From: Candidatus Syntrophopropionicum ammoniitolerans
GTDB lineage: Bacteria; Bacillota; Desulfotomaculia; Desulfotomaculales; Pelotomaculaceae
DNA length: 62,504 nucleotides
Direction: 5' to 3'
Assembly (NCBI GenBank): GCA_013201395.1
Contig: JABMJD010000010.1
Coordinates: 1 to 62,504, forward strand
The position numbers were made by a program, and so were the translations under genes. Positions 1 to 9,753 of this stretch are shown piece by piece (positions within the stretch are counted from its first letter, which is position 1; each line of letters starts with the position of its first letter). A model generated the notes under the pieces. The model made no database searches and was not told the DNA's origin. It saw nothing but the letters and a program-made list of their open reading frames with translations.

Positions 1-322
1 TGGTGAGGATGTAATACACTTCTGGGCCAAACAATAGGGTATTTCCATCATCTATAACATGCCTCATACAAGGGGCATCAATATTTGCTGTTGTATCTTC
101 CAGGATACAAATGTTTGTATTTTTTTCTTGCAAATATGATTGGATTATTTTGGCCAACAGGCTATCTGCTTTAGATTCGGTTGGCAAATAGCTTACTATC
201 CGACCAATGTCCAGGTTACAGTTTTTTAACATGCAATGGGATAATGTTTTGCCGTTATTTAGTACATAATTAATATAGTTAACGGCTTGCTGCCTTAAAT
301 GAGGCTTTTCAACGATATTCAT
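1..322 (-). CDS. Hypothetical protein, C-terminus cut by window edge
   Basis: An open frame starts at the ATG at 322..320 (MNIVEKPHLRQQ...) and runs off the left edge without a stop, giving at least 107 residues. A GAAAGGATC ribosome-binding site lies about 11 nt upstream of the ATG. I do not recognise the family. The visible part is soluble, with no signal peptide or membrane segment, and contains several Cys (for example around HCMLKNCN). It lies downstream of the PHP phosphatase gene, separated from it by a terminator-like hairpin, so it may have its own promoter. Confidence 0.55.
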   Translation of the reverse strand, partial: MNIVEKPHLRQQAVNYINYVLNNGKTLSHCMLKNCNLDIGRIVSYLPTESKADSLLAKIIQSYLQEKNTNICILEDTTANIDAPCMRHVIDDGNTLLFGPEVYYILT

Positions 323-347
323 TCAAGGTAGATCCTTTCATATAAAT

Positions 348-396
348 AAAAACCCCATCTGCACTAACTCTGTAAAAGTGTTAGTTTTTGGGGTTA
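348..396 (-). terminator. Terminator after the PHP phosphatase gene
   Basis: Inverted repeat: AACCCC plus CACTAAC on one arm and GTTAG plus TTTTTGGGGTT on the other. Read on the minus strand the stem ends in GGGGTTTTTATTTA. It sits just after the stop of the gene at 427. Confidence 0.6.
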
Positions 397-426
397 ATAT
401 AGTGGGTTCTTTCATCCTGCCTTTAT

Positions 427-1173
427 TTAAACAACCTTTTTCATAAATTCATTGGCTTTCATTAGATCCCCGCGAACCATTTTACGAGGATTGGTTACCA
501 ATATACGATGTCCCAACTGTTCACCGAGCAGATTTTTTACCTCCCTCAATGCCGGCCTGAATTGTGCAAGTTGACCACTCCGATTGTGTGCGTCAGAAGC
601 AACAAATTGCACATAACCTTTTTCCAAAAATGCCCTGGAAGCCTCTTTAATTTCCTCACCAAAGTAGCCGGTTATACCACCGGATGTTAACTGTGCCAGA
701 GCACCATTGGCCAGTAACTCGTAAAGCCTACTGTGATCCTCGATGAAAACTGAGTTTCTTTCCGGGTGGGCAATAATCGGTATTACGCCCTGTTCTATTA
801 TTTCGTCGAAGAGTTCTACTGTATAATCAGGCACAGCTACATCAGAGAATTCAATTAATAGGTAGCGTCCTTTATCGTTTATAGTTAGTAACTCCCCCTT
901 TGCTAACTGTCGAGACAATTCCGGATCTATTCTGTATTCTCCACCACCTAAAAGTACGAGATCAATCCCCTTTTCCTGCAATACACCCTGCAGGTTGGCC
1001 ATTGTATTTAAAATTGTTTGTTTACTGGGATATGTTCTTGTTTTTACATGTGGTGTTACCACCATTTGTTTAGTTCCATCCCTAATAGCACAACTAGCCA
1101 TGGCAATAGCCTCTTCTATAGTAGCTGCCCCATCATCCAAACCCGGTAGGATGTGGCTGTGGATATCAATCAT
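427..1173 (-). CDS. CpsB/YwqE-type PHP-family tyrosine phosphatase
   Basis: A 248-residue PHP-fold protein of the CpsB/CapC/YwqE family, the Mn-dependent protein-tyrosine phosphatases that dephosphorylate BY-kinases controlling capsule or exopolysaccharide synthesis. Metal-binding motifs are visible: IDIHSHILPGLDDG at the N-terminus, TPHV near residue 41, IAHPERN mid-protein and ASDAHN near residue 194. I start at the ATG at 1173 because GGGAGG lies about 10 nt upstream. The longer frame to 1218 adds 15 residues that do not look like the family. No BY-kinase or polysaccharide genes are adjacent, so the target is unknown. Confidence 0.85.
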   Translation of the reverse strand: MIDIHSHILPGLDDGAATIEEAIAMASCAIRDGTKQMVVTPHVKTRTYPSKQTILNTMANLQGVLQEKGIDLVLLGGGEYRIDPELSRQLAKGELLTINDKGRYLLIEFSDVAVPDYTVELFDEIIEQGVIPIIAHPERNSVFIEDHSRLYELLANGALAQLTSGGITGYFGEEIKEASRAFLEKGYVQFVASDAHNRSGQLAQFRPALREVKNLLGEQLGHRILVTNPRKMVRGDLMKANEFMKKVV

Positions 1174-1354
1174 TTTTTTGTTACCTCCCATTAGGCCTAT
1201 TATACAATTATATTTCAAAATATTATGTTAATAAAGGGTTTTATTGATAGCTAATAATTATAGGTGCAATCGGTTACACGTATTATATAATCCCTACCAT
1301 GGATGTTAATATAAAGATGATGAGAAAAATGTATACTGAGTGGAGTGATATTAA

Positions 1355-2188
1355 TTGAAAAATGGTGTCATAGATGTTCATGTTCACCTTTCAGAATACG
1401 AGACCTTCGGTGAAGATGCCTTTAATTTTTTTAGCAGTGCTTTTCCTTCTAAAGAAGAATATGTGGCTTTCTGCAGAAAACATATCGATCCCCATGCATT
1501 TTTGGAGTTAATGGATTACAATGGAGTCGACTATTCTGTAGTATTAGCAGAAATATCACCTTTATCAACAGGCATTTGTACCAATGAAGCGGTAGAAAAA
1601 TTTTGCCGGGTCAGTCCAAGATTAATACCCTTTTGTACGGTAAATCCCTATATGGATCCCAAGATGGGCAAAATGCTTGAAGATTTTATATTAAATCGTG
1701 GTTTCAAGGGGTTAAAGCTTGTCCCCTCCTATAACTATTACTACCCCAACGATCACTTCATGTACCCTATATATGCTGTTGCTGAGAGGCTGGGCATACC
1801 CGTTCTTTTCCACACCGGAACCTCAATTTACTATGGAACACGATTAAAATATGCGAATCCAATCTTTTTTGATGATGTAGCCGTGGATTTTCCAGATATG
1901 AAAATCATCATGGCCCATGGTGGGCGGGGTTGTTGGTACAATGAAGCCATGACCATGGCGCGTCTGCACAAAAATATTTATATAGATGTTTCTGGTTTAC
2001 CGCCCAAAAAACTCCTCGAATATTTCCCTGATATGGGACGATTTGCGCATAAATTTATGTTTGGCACCGACTGGCCCAGTGTAGATGTAAAAAAGAACGC
2101 TGAATCTATTAGAAATTTGGATATTCCTGAAGAGGCGATTAGGAAAATACTGAGGGAAAACGCCAGGCAATTATTAGACCTGGAATAA
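1355..2188 (+). CDS. Amidohydrolase (amidohydro_2/TIM-barrel) family protein
   Basis: A 277-residue TIM-barrel metal-dependent hydrolase of the amidohydrolase-2 family, which includes decarboxylases of the ACMSD type. Family marks are DVHVHLS at residues 7-13, HTGTS near 152, MAHGGRG near 190 and FGTDWPS near 240. These supply the His and Asp metal ligands. It starts with TTG at 1355 behind GAGTGGAG. It ends 9 bp from the convergent PP-loop gene. The substrate cannot be read from the sequence; related proteins hydrolyse or decarboxylate small carboxylic acids. Confidence 0.8.
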   Translation: MKNGVIDVHVHLSEYETFGEDAFNFFSSAFPSKEEYVAFCRKHIDPHAFLELMDYNGVDYSVVLAEISPLSTGICTNEAVEKFCRVSPRLIPFCTVNPYMDPKMGKMLEDFILNRGFKGLKLVPSYNYYYPNDHFMYPIYAVAERLGIPVLFHTGTSIYYGTRLKYANPIFFDDVAVDFPDMKIIMAHGGRGCWYNEAMTMARLHKNIYIDVSGLPPKKLLEYFPDMGRFAHKFMFGTDWPSVDVKKNAESIRNLDIPEEAIRKILRENARQLLDLE

Positions 2189-2197
2189 ACAGGCATT

Positions 2198-2986
2198 TTA
2201 TGTAATAAATTTATCCTTATAGGCAGCGTCATTTTTCGCCGCCTTCTTTTTAGAAATAATTTCAGGCCACAGGTTTCGTTGATCGAATGTTTGCAGTGAG
2301 GTTAAAAAGCGGGATTTAAAGTCAGGAAATTGCTTGGCCAGGCTAGCTATCAATTTTTTAGCCACTTCCCTTTGGGTAAAGCCGTTAACAGGGCAGGGGT
2401 TGGACACAAAAGGAAGGCCCTCTTTTTCCACAAAGGAGATTACCTCTTCAGAGGGGAGGTAAACCAGCGGCCTGATCATAGTCAGACCAGTCCGATCCAG
2501 GAAGGTAGCAGGTGAAAAAACACGCAACTGGCCGGTGTAAATCAGACTCATAAAAAACGTCTCAATAACATCATCGAGGTGATGACCAAGGGTAACTTTG
2601 TTGGCACCCAGTTCTAGAACCTTGCCGTGCAAAGCGCCCCGGCGTAGATGTGAACAAATAGCGCAAGGATTGTTGCCACCTCTTTTTTCGAAAACAATTT
2701 CAGAAATTTCCGTTTCCACCACGTGAAAAGGTACCTTTATGGAACTGCAGAAATTTTCAAGTACTTGCAGATCTACCGGCCAGCCGATTTTAACAAATAC
2801 AGCTGCAACTAATTCGAATCTTATCGGCAGTATCCTTTTTAGAAGGGCCAGCGAATATAGTGTTGCTGCACTATCTTTACCGCCTGAAAAGGCCACAGTA
2901 ACTCGATCGCCACCCTGTAGCATATTAAAATCATAGATGGCACGTTTGACTCTTGCCAAAAACCATTGGCGATAATTCTTGGCCAA
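2198..2986 (-). CDS. TtcA/TilS-type PP-loop tRNA-modifying ATPase
   Basis: A 262-residue N-type PP-loop ATP pyrophosphatase. The SGGKDS P-loop is at about residues 34-39, followed by CAICSHLRRG (CxxC) near 110, LGHHLDDVIETFF near 132 and a third Cys in NPCPVNG near 197. This arrangement matches TtcA, which adenylates and 2-thiolates cytidine 32 of tRNA using a [4Fe-4S] cluster held by three Cys. Start is TTG at 2986 with GGAGAGGG upstream. Archaeal/clostridial TtcA-like paralogues exist with other thiolation targets, so the precise tRNA position is inferred. Confidence 0.75.
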   Translation of the reverse strand: MAKNYRQWFLARVKRAIYDFNMLQGGDRVTVAFSGGKDSAATLYSLALLKRILPIRFELVAAVFVKIGWPVDLQVLENFCSSIKVPFHVVETEISEIVFEKRGGNNPCAICSHLRRGALHGKVLELGANKVTLGHHLDDVIETFFMSLIYTGQLRVFSPATFLDRTGLTMIRPLVYLPSEEVISFVEKEGLPFVSNPCPVNGFTQREVAKKLIASLAKQFPDFKSRFLTSLQTFDQRNLWPEIISKKKAAKNDAAYKDKFIT

Positions 2987-3069
2987 AATACCCTCTCCTA
3001 TTTACAACGTTCAAACTATAGAATTACCTAAAACAATACTAGATATATAATATATTTTATACAAGTGTA

Positions 3070-3104
3070 AAAAAAGCCCCGGCATAACACACCGGGACTT
3101 TTTT
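3070..3104 (-). terminator. Rho-independent terminator of the NlpC/P60 gene
   Basis: AGTCCCGGTG / GCCGGGGC-type stem flanked by A-tract and T-tract on both sides. It could act in both directions, and lies 18 nt past the stop at 3122. Confidence 0.75.
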
Positions 3105-3121
3105 GATTACTTGATCTTGAA

Positions 3122-4048
3122 CTAGTTTATCAAACGGCAGGCACCCAAATATCTTTCGCTATAATAGTTCTTTGATAAAGATGTTATTATAACCCCCCCA
3201 GCAGCCGAGCTGCTATGGATAAAATTATTATCGCCTATGTATATGCCCGCGTGGGAAGGACCTGGTTCATAGGTGGTGAAAAAGACCATATCACCTGGTA
3301 TTAGCTGGCTTACCCTGGCTCCGCAATAAAATTGTTCATCGGCCGTACGTGGAACCTGAATGCCGAAGTTTTTATACACATAGCTGGTGAACCCTGAGCA
3401 ATCAAAACCACCAGGTGAATTGCCGCCCCAGGCATATGGGGTACCTAAAAATTGCTTTGCAAAGGAAGCAATCGCCTGTGATCTACGATCACCTGATGTG
3501 CCACGACTGGCACTTATCGGGGAACCATGCAACATTCCTAATGTTTGGTGACCGGCAACACCATCAGCATTAAGCCCATTTGTGGCCTGAAATTCAATTA
3601 CAGCTAAAAGTGTACCCGAACCAAAAATCCCATCTAGGCTACCCTGGTAATACCCAAGTGTCGTGAGCTTTTTCTGTAGATTTAATACATTATCGCCTCT
3701 CATGCCTTTTTTTAAAGCTTCCGGCTGTGTGCCTGTTGTTTGTGGTTTACTTACTGCTAACTCTTCATTCATTGCAGCTAATGTTGCCGGGCCTACTATG
3801 CCATCCCCAGAAAGGCCATGTTTTCTCTGCAATTCAACAACAGCGGACATTGTTAATGTACCGAAAATACCATCTGCATTACCTGGCATCAGATAACCAA
3901 GTGAACAAAGTGTTGTTTGCAGAGCAGATACATCCTCCCCCGACACCCCTGTCTTCAGTATACGTCCCTCGGCTCTGGCGTCTGACACCTGAAAAATGAG
4001 CAACATCATTATTATGAGCACTCCGGACGCTATATATTTATATCTCAA
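3122..4048 (-). CDS. Secreted peptidoglycan hydrolase: 2 PG-binding domains + NlpC/P60
   Basis: A 308-residue exported cell-wall hydrolase. The first 27 residues form a signal peptide (ISG-type hydrophobic core, cleavage near SDARA). Two PG_binding_1 repeats follow (about 30-90 and 110-170, each with LQxxLxxLGY...DGIFGxxT). An NlpC/P60 D,L-endopeptidase domain covers about 190-305. The catalytic Cys is in FDCSGF, His in HAGIYIG and a polar third residue in FIHS. Start is TTG at 4048 directly behind AGGAGGGG. In spore formers such enzymes act in cell separation, cortex or germination; the stage is not evident here. Confidence 0.9.
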   Translation of the reverse strand: MRYKYIASGVLIIMMLLIFQVSDARAEGRILKTGVSGEDVSALQTTLCSLGYLMPGNADGIFGTLTMSAVVELQRKHGLSGDGIVGPATLAAMNEELAVSKPQTTGTQPEALKKGMRGDNVLNLQKKLTTLGYYQGSLDGIFGSGTLLAVIEFQATNGLNADGVAGHQTLGMLHGSPISASRGTSGDRRSQAIASFAKQFLGTPYAWGGNSPGGFDCSGFTSYVYKNFGIQVPRTADEQFYCGARVSQLIPGDMVFFTTYEPGPSHAGIYIGDNNFIHSSSAAGGVIITSLSKNYYSERYLGACRLIN

Positions 4049-4171
4049 TGCACCCCTCCTTTTGTTATTTTAAACCATCAAAAACATTTGCAGAAAAACC
4101 ACAATATGGCACATTGTATTTGTTTTCGACATTGGAGCCTTTATACCTTTTTTCTAGAGCTATTCTTTCTT

Positions 4172-4206
4172 AAAAAAAATACCCATTTGAAATTAGGGTT
4201 TTTTGG
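4172..4206 (-). terminator. Terminator of topB
   Basis: On the minus strand AAAACCCTAA pairs with TGGGTATTTT around a short loop and runs into eight T residues. It lies 30 nt beyond the topB stop. Confidence 0.65.
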
Positions 4207-4235
4207 GAATAATATAGAATTATTATCTCGTTCTT

Positions 4236-6308
4236 TCAATCATTGTTTTTATCTTTTTCCAATGCCGCTTTCAACAGTTCCCCTACATTACTGCCGATAG
4301 AATCCTGTTGGCTGTAACGGGCAATTAGCCGTTGATTCATTTGGCTGTTCCTTTTGGAACTCCGGTGGCCGGAATAATCCTGTTTCTCCGGCTGCCTAAA
4401 ACCACAAGCCCTATCCGGGCAAGAAAGCATTTTTCCTCTTCTGCCGTTCACCAGCAGCATATATTTACCGCATATAGGACATTTTGTTTTGCTTATATTA
4501 TCCGCTTTATACGTGGCTGTGCTGGTACTAACACTTTTAACCAGCTCTGTCGCGTTCTTGCGGATATCGTGCATAAATTTTTTTTTGCTCCCTTTACCCC
4601 TGGCGACATCGGACAGCTTTTGTTCCCACTGGGCCGTTAGCTCCGGAGTTTTTAGGGCTGGGTCAACCAGACTGATTAGCTGGATCCCTTTTGATGTAGG
4701 GACCAACTCTCGACCATGGCGCTCTATATAACTGGTTTTAAGCAATTTTTCAATTATTTCAGCCCTGGTAGCCGGTGTTCCCAAACCGCTGTCCTTCATA
4801 GTCTCACGCAATTCTTCATCTTCAAGAAACTTGCCGGGATATTCCATGGCGGTCAAAAGGGTGGCTTCCGTGTAACGTAAAGGTGGCCTGGTTTTGGATT
4901 TGCTGATCTTATAGCTCTCAATATTTTTGATAGCGCCTTTTTTTTGCTGGGCCAGGTTCTGATCGGGGAGTGTTTCCTCCTCCATCTGATCATTTTCTCT
5001 TGTAATGGAGGTCACAGCACGCCACCCTTTGTCTTTTACCACGCGGCCCCGGGAGTGAAAATATTCATTATTAACGACAGTAACTATTGTTGTTCTGTTA
5101 TAGCGATAAGGGGGATATAAAACAGCAATGAACCGCCTCACAATCAAATCATACAGTTTTCTTTCCTCTTCTTTCAATGATGATAGGACCAAAGGCTGTT
5201 CGGTAGGAATGATAGCATGGTGATCAGTGACCTTATTGTCATCAACAAAACGTTTAGTTGGTTTTAATGGTTTTTGTAAAATTGGCCTGGTTAGTGCTGC
5301 ATATGGTGCCACAGAGATGCTTTTTAATCTGGCAGTAAGGGTAGACACAATATCTGTGGTGATATAGCGGGAATCTGTCCGGGGGTAGGTAACCAGTTTA
5401 TGCTGTTCATACAGGTTTTGCAAGACAGAAAGAGTTTTCTGTGCAGAATATCCCAGCCGTTTATTGGCATCTCTTTGCAATTCAGTGAGGTCGTAAGCCA
5501 AAGGTGCTCCCTCACTTTTGCTGGTATGCTGAATATCCTTCACCACTGCCTGGTGTCCTTTGATTTTAGCAGCTATTTTTTCAGCCTGAAGCCGATTGAA
5601 AATTCGGCTACTACCGGATTTGTTTGTCCAGTTAGCATAATAATCCCCAAAATCCACCTGAATTGTCCAGTAGTCAATGGGCACAAATTGTTTTATTTCG
5701 GACTCTCGATTAACTATCATGGCCAGGGTAGGTGTCTGCACCCGACCCGCATTTAACTGAGCATTAAACCGGCAGGTCAAAGCCCTGGTAACATTGAGCC
5801 CAATCAACCAATCGGCTTCTGCCCTGCATACGGCAGCATCATACAAATTGTTGTAGGCGGTACCGGCCTTAAGGTTTGCAAATCCCTCCCTGATGGCTTC
5901 ATCCGTCTGTGAAGATATCCAAAGACGTCTGAATGGTTTTTTCCAATTTGCCAGGACCATAATCCAGCGAGCTACTAGTTCACCTTCTCGGCCGGCGTCA
6001 GTGGCAATAATAAGCTCCCTAATATCCTTCCTGTTCATTAAACCTTTAACTATTCGAAATTGATGGGATGTTTGTCTGATCACTTTTAATTTCATACTAA
6101 ACGGCAACATGGGCAGATCTTCCAGTCGCCACTCTCTATATTTCTGATCATAGTCCTCTGGTTCTGCTAGTGTTACCAGATGACCAAGTGACCATGTGAC
6201 AACAAATTGCGGCCCTTCTATGTAACCCTTGGTTTTTCGGCTGCATTGCAAAATCCTGGCTAATTCTCTACCAACACTAGGCTTTTCCGCCAGCACAAGC
6301 GTTTTCAT
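4236..6308 (-). CDS. topB: DNA topoisomerase III
   Basis: A 690-residue type IA topoisomerase that decatenates DNA by passing a strand through a transient single-strand break. It has the N-terminal Toprim domain (KTLVLAEKPSVGREL; ATDAGREGELVARWI near residue 102) and the catalytic tyrosine in YPRTDSRYI near 309. The C-terminal four-Cys zinc ribbon is CPICGK...CPDRACGF at about 615-640. Length fits TopB (650-730). It is a stand-alone gene between terminator hairpins. TopB of this type is found both on chromosomes and on mobile elements, but nothing else here suggests an element. Confidence 0.93.
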   Translation of the reverse strand: MKTLVLAEKPSVGRELARILQCSRKTKGYIEGPQFVVTWSLGHLVTLAEPEDYDQKYREWRLEDLPMLPFSMKLKVIRQTSHQFRIVKGLMNRKDIRELIIATDAGREGELVARWIMVLANWKKPFRRLWISSQTDEAIREGFANLKAGTAYNNLYDAAVCRAEADWLIGLNVTRALTCRFNAQLNAGRVQTPTLAMIVNRESEIKQFVPIDYWTIQVDFGDYYANWTNKSGSSRIFNRLQAEKIAAKIKGHQAVVKDIQHTSKSEGAPLAYDLTELQRDANKRLGYSAQKTLSVLQNLYEQHKLVTYPRTDSRYITTDIVSTLTARLKSISVAPYAALTRPILQKPLKPTKRFVDDNKVTDHHAIIPTEQPLVLSSLKEEERKLYDLIVRRFIAVLYPPYRYNRTTIVTVVNNEYFHSRGRVVKDKGWRAVTSITRENDQMEEETLPDQNLAQQKKGAIKNIESYKISKSKTRPPLRYTEATLLTAMEYPGKFLEDEELRETMKDSGLGTPATRAEIIEKLLKTSYIERHGRELVPTSKGIQLISLVDPALKTPELTAQWEQKLSDVARGKGSKKKFMHDIRKNATELVKSVSTSTATYKADNISKTKCPICGKYMLLVNGRRGKMLSCPDRACGFRQPEKQDYSGHRSSKRNSQMNQRLIARYSQQDSIGSNVGELLKAALEKDKNND

Positions 6309-6348
6309 CTTACCCTCCTATTTGGACTAATAAAATCCTTGCAGATCG

Positions 6349-7461
6349 TTATTCGGAAACATTATTAAGCACACTACGGAACGAATCGAACTGGACACAC
6401 TTCAGGGGTTGCCGAGCAATATGGAAATAGCATTTATTACATGAGGTGCATTTGGACCGTCTTTTGTCGGGGCTGTGCAGCAACCGGTTAGGCAAACCCG
6501 GTTCGCAGATTAAAGGACGACAGATACCGATTAAATCAATTCCACTTTTCAATAAATTTTCCATTGCCTTTAGTGAGCGGATACCACCTGTAATAGCCAG
6601 TGCGGTTTCTGTCCCCGCAATAGCCTCCTTCATGGTATCAATAGCCCAGTAAAAATATGCTTCATGTTCCCCTGCCTCTTGACCAAGCCTGGCGCGCAAC
6701 TTTGTCTGTCTTTCCATACCACCGGTCAACTCAACCAGGTTCACACCCATTTGTGCCAGTGTTTTCACAACCCTGGCATATTGTTCAATACCATTGCCAC
6801 CGTCAATATAGTCAGAAGTATTTATTTTCCACAATATAGGGAAATCGTCACCTACCTGTTCACGTATAGCAGAATACACCTCCTGGGTGAAGTGCATTCT
6901 ATTCTCCAAACTGCCGCCCCACTTGTCAGTACGGTTGTTTGCAGCCGGGCAAAGAAACTGGTTTAAAAGATAGCCATGGGCTCCGTGTACAGCAACTGCA
7001 TCAAAGCCGGCTTCCTTCACCCTCCGGGCAGCAAGGCCAAAGGATTTTATTGTTACTGTGATCTCTTCCGGCCTAATATCTTTGAGGCCGAATACCTTGC
7101 CGGGAGTGTTACTGTCACCAGAGGGGGAATAACCAGCCATACCCTGGTGAAAAATCTGTACTGCACATTTGCAGCCTTTACCGTACCTGTGCACCACATC
7201 TGCTAGTTTTTTTAAACCAGGCAGATATTTGTCATCATAGACACACAACTGCTGCCCAAAGCATTTTCCTGCTGGTTCAACAGCAGCAGCTCCTGTTATT
7301 AAAAAACCTGCCCCTCCCCTGGCGAGGTGGTAGTAAAGTTCAAGCAGATCATCAGTAACAAAGCCTTCAATGTCGGCCTTGCTCTCGAGTGTTGCGGAAC
7401 GTAGTAATCTGTTTTCAACTTCTACATTTTTAATTCTAAAAGGAGTGTTCAGAAGAAGCAT
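6349..7461 (-). CDS. NADH:flavin oxidoreductase, old yellow enzyme family
   Basis: A 370-residue FMN TIM-barrel protein of the OYE/2,4-dienoyl-CoA reductase N-domain type. The family core is visible: NRLLRSATLE near the start, GAHGYLLNQFLCPAANNRTDKWGGS near 160, ITGGIRS near 290 and GICRPLICEP near 315. The C-terminal CTSCNKC resembles the start of the Cys-rich segment that binds a [4Fe-4S] cluster in the longer dienoyl-CoA reductases, but the FAD/NAD domain of those enzymes is absent. Probably reduces an activated C=C bond; the substrate is unknown. Confidence 0.85.
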   Translation of the reverse strand: MLLLNTPFRIKNVEVENRLLRSATLESKADIEGFVTDDLLELYYHLARGGAGFLITGAAAVEPAGKCFGQQLCVYDDKYLPGLKKLADVVHRYGKGCKCAVQIFHQGMAGYSPSGDSNTPGKVFGLKDIRPEEITVTIKSFGLAARRVKEAGFDAVAVHGAHGYLLNQFLCPAANNRTDKWGGSLENRMHFTQEVYSAIREQVGDDFPILWKINTSDYIDGGNGIEQYARVVKTLAQMGVNLVELTGGMERQTKLRARLGQEAGEHEAYFYWAIDTMKEAIAGTETALAITGGIRSLKAMENLLKSGIDLIGICRPLICEPGLPNRLLHSPDKRRSKCTSCNKCYFHIARQPLKCVQFDSFRSVLNNVSE

Positions 7462-7491
7462 ATTGTCCCCCCCGTTGATTTGTTTTATTGC

Positions 7492-8259
7492 TTAGTCGGG
7501 TTTTTTAAAATCCAGGATTTTGCCCATTTTTGGCGTTGACTCAAAGCTCTCAGGCGAAATATGCTCAATTTCCGGGAAATACCTTTTAATTTGTTTTATG
7601 ATCGAGTTGGTTATTGACAAGGTTTCCTTATCCGCATTTTCACTGGCCAGATTTAAGGCTAGCCCAAAAAGCAGCATCTCATCATGTGAAAGGTTAAGCT
7701 CGTAACCACAAGTAGGCAGTTCATTTATTTTGGCCAGTGCCATCAAGCAAACACCAGAAAACATGGAGTAGGACTCAATGTTTTCCGGCAACAGGGTTTC
7801 ATGGTTTTTTTTGTAGGCTGAAATAACGGCATTTAATAAGGCCTTCGTCTCCTCCGGCTTTATCGAAAGTTTAAAAAGAGGTGATAAAACAAAGCTGTCC
7901 AGCCCCGTTCTAAGAATTAACTCCCCCCGGGTTCCGAACAGGCATACAATACGGTTATTATGTATTTCTATTTCAATCGAACCATTAATAAAAAAACTAG
8001 TAGCAAAATTATTTCTCAAAAAAAACGAAAACTCCTCATCATTTGTATCCTTCTGTAAACATTTTTGCTCAAAGTATCTGATTGCATCGCCCGGATCATA
8101 TTCAACCTCAATATCTTCCAAGTATACAATACTGGATTCAATTAGCTGATCCTCAAAATAATGTTCCAGTAATATGTATTCCTCAATGTATTCCTCAATG
8201 ATTTCCAGCATTTCATCAATGTCAAATACAATATGGTTGCTTACCAATGAGTAGTCCAA
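7492..8259 (-). CDS. Acidic hypothetical protein (255 aa)
   Basis: Not recognised. The protein is soluble, strongly acidic and helical, with clusters such as EIIEEYIEEYILLEH near residues 20-33. There is no signal peptide or membrane segment. The mid-part (IEIEIHNNRIVCLFGTRGELILRTG) looks beta-rich. Start is TTG at 8259 behind AAGGAGC with a T-rich spacer. It follows the OYE gene on the opposite side of a short gap and is divergent from the MFS gene. It may be a lineage-specific protein. Confidence 0.7.
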   Translation of the reverse strand: MDYSLVSNHIVFDIDEMLEIIEEYIEEYILLEHYFEDQLIESSIVYLEDIEVEYDPGDAIRYFEQKCLQKDTNDEEFSFFLRNNFATSFFINGSIEIEIHNNRIVCLFGTRGELILRTGLDSFVLSPLFKLSIKPEETKALLNAVISAYKKNHETLLPENIESYSMFSGVCLMALAKINELPTCGYELNLSHDEMLLFGLALNLASENADKETLSITNSIIKQIKRYFPEIEHISPESFESTPKMGKILDFKKPD

Positions 8260-8453
8260 AAAAAAGCTCCTTCCTGCTAAAGACCCTTGCTAGTGCGGAT
8301 TTAGTATTAAATTATCATAGACCGGTTTTTTGGGCAACCGTATTTTGTTTATTATTGTCACCTTTAACCTATAATACTGTCGTCCCTGGGTAATATTTTT
8401 ACAGGGTTATTTTTTATAACAATGGGAAGTTTAATGTTCTGGAGGGATGGCTA

Positions 8454-9734
8454 ATGACTGTAAAGGCAGGCGCCGGTAGGTCGCCGAAAAACTACTGGCT
8501 AGTAGTGGCAGCATTGTCCGGGGTGCCGTTGATTATGGTTCTGGGCAATTCAATGTTAATTCCAGTTCTGCCCGATATTAGGGAAGCACTTAATTTATCA
8601 CCAGTACAGGTAAGTTTGATTATCACACTATTTTCACTACCAGCAGGTTTGATCATACCGATAACAGGTTTTCTTTCAGATCGTTACGGGAGAAAAAAGG
8701 TTATCATCCCAGCCTTAATAGTCTACGGTGCCGGTGGGATTATTGCCGCCCTGGCAGCTATTTTTCTTAAACAAAACGCTTTCTCATTGGTTCTAGCCGG
8801 TAGGGTGATCCAGGGAATCGGGGCCGCCGGTACAGCACCCATAGCTATGGCTCTTTGCGGCGATTTGTTTAAGGATCAGGATCGCAGCCGTTCATTAGGT
8901 TCAATTGAAGCCTCAAACGGGTTGGGCAAGGTAATTAGCCCGGTACTTGGTGCAGCAATCGGGGTACTGGCCTGGTATGCAGCTTTTGTTTTTTTCCCGT
9001 TGATAGTAGTGCCAGTGGTTATTGGAATGTGGCTTTTGGTCAAAGAGCCCGAGGGGCGTAACAAACAAAAGCTACAGAAATATCTAGAATCATTTACAAA
9101 AATATTTAGGCAACAAAAAGGGTTACTGCTTTCATCCTATTTGGCGGGGGCCATAGCCCTGTTGGTACTATTTGGTGTGTTATTTTATCTTTCTGATTTT
9201 TTGGAACAACAATTTGGTTTGGATGGTATCCCTAAAGGGCTGGTTCTGGCTATCCCAGTGTTGTTTATGAGTTCAACCTCTTTTATTACCGGGTTTGTTA
9301 TCAAAAAGAAAGAAGCACTGATGAAAGCACTGGTAGTAACCGGACTTGGTGTCATGACTGCATCATTGGCCTTTTTGCCGCTAACAAAAAATGTTATCCC
9401 CTTTTTCGTAGGTATTTCGTTAACCGGGCTAGGTGCAGGGCTGATACTGCCCTGCTTAAATATGCTAATAACCAGCGCTGCCTCAATTAAAGAGCGTGGG
9501 TTGATTACCTCCCTTTATGGCAGTGTGAGGTTTTTCGGGGCAGCAGCCGGCCCCCCCCTCTATGGTTTTCTTATGGAAAAAGGTACTGGGCTCATGTTTT
9601 GGGGCTCGGCGGGTCTAGCACTGACAAGTGGCATACTCTTTTTCATATTTGGCAAGGCAAAAGGTTCCTCACCCGAAAAAAACCCATCGTCTTTCGTTTT
9701 TAAACCAGTGCCCGCAAGCAAACCAGGCAGGTAA
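8454..9734 (+). CDS. MFS drug-efflux-type transporter
   Basis: A 426-residue 12-TM major facilitator protein of the DHA1/Bcr-CflA-like type. Motif A (GFLSDRYGRKK) is in loop 2-3 near residue 75. The motif C-like region (GLGKVISPVLGAAIG) lies in TM5, as in drug:H+ antiporters. It starts at ATG 8454 with GGAGGGATGGCTA upstream. The C-terminal tail of about 25 residues is Pro/Ser/Lys-rich and cytoplasmic. It is a single gene, divergent from the acidic hypothetical. Substrate unknown. Confidence 0.85.
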   Translation: MTVKAGAGRSPKNYWLVVAALSGVPLIMVLGNSMLIPVLPDIREALNLSPVQVSLIITLFSLPAGLIIPITGFLSDRYGRKKVIIPALIVYGAGGIIAALAAIFLKQNAFSLVLAGRVIQGIGAAGTAPIAMALCGDLFKDQDRSRSLGSIEASNGLGKVISPVLGAAIGVLAWYAAFVFFPLIVVPVVIGMWLLVKEPEGRNKQKLQKYLESFTKIFRQQKGLLLSSYLAGAIALLVLFGVLFYLSDFLEQQFGLDGIPKGLVLAIPVLFMSSTSFITGFVIKKKEALMKALVVTGLGVMTASLAFLPLTKNVIPFFVGISLTGLGAGLILPCLNMLITSAASIKERGLITSLYGSVRFFGAAAGPPLYGFLMEKGTGLMFWGSAGLALTSGILFFIFGKAKGSSPEKNPSSFVFKPVPASKPGR

Positions 9735-9753
9735 AAAACGGTGGGAGAGAGAA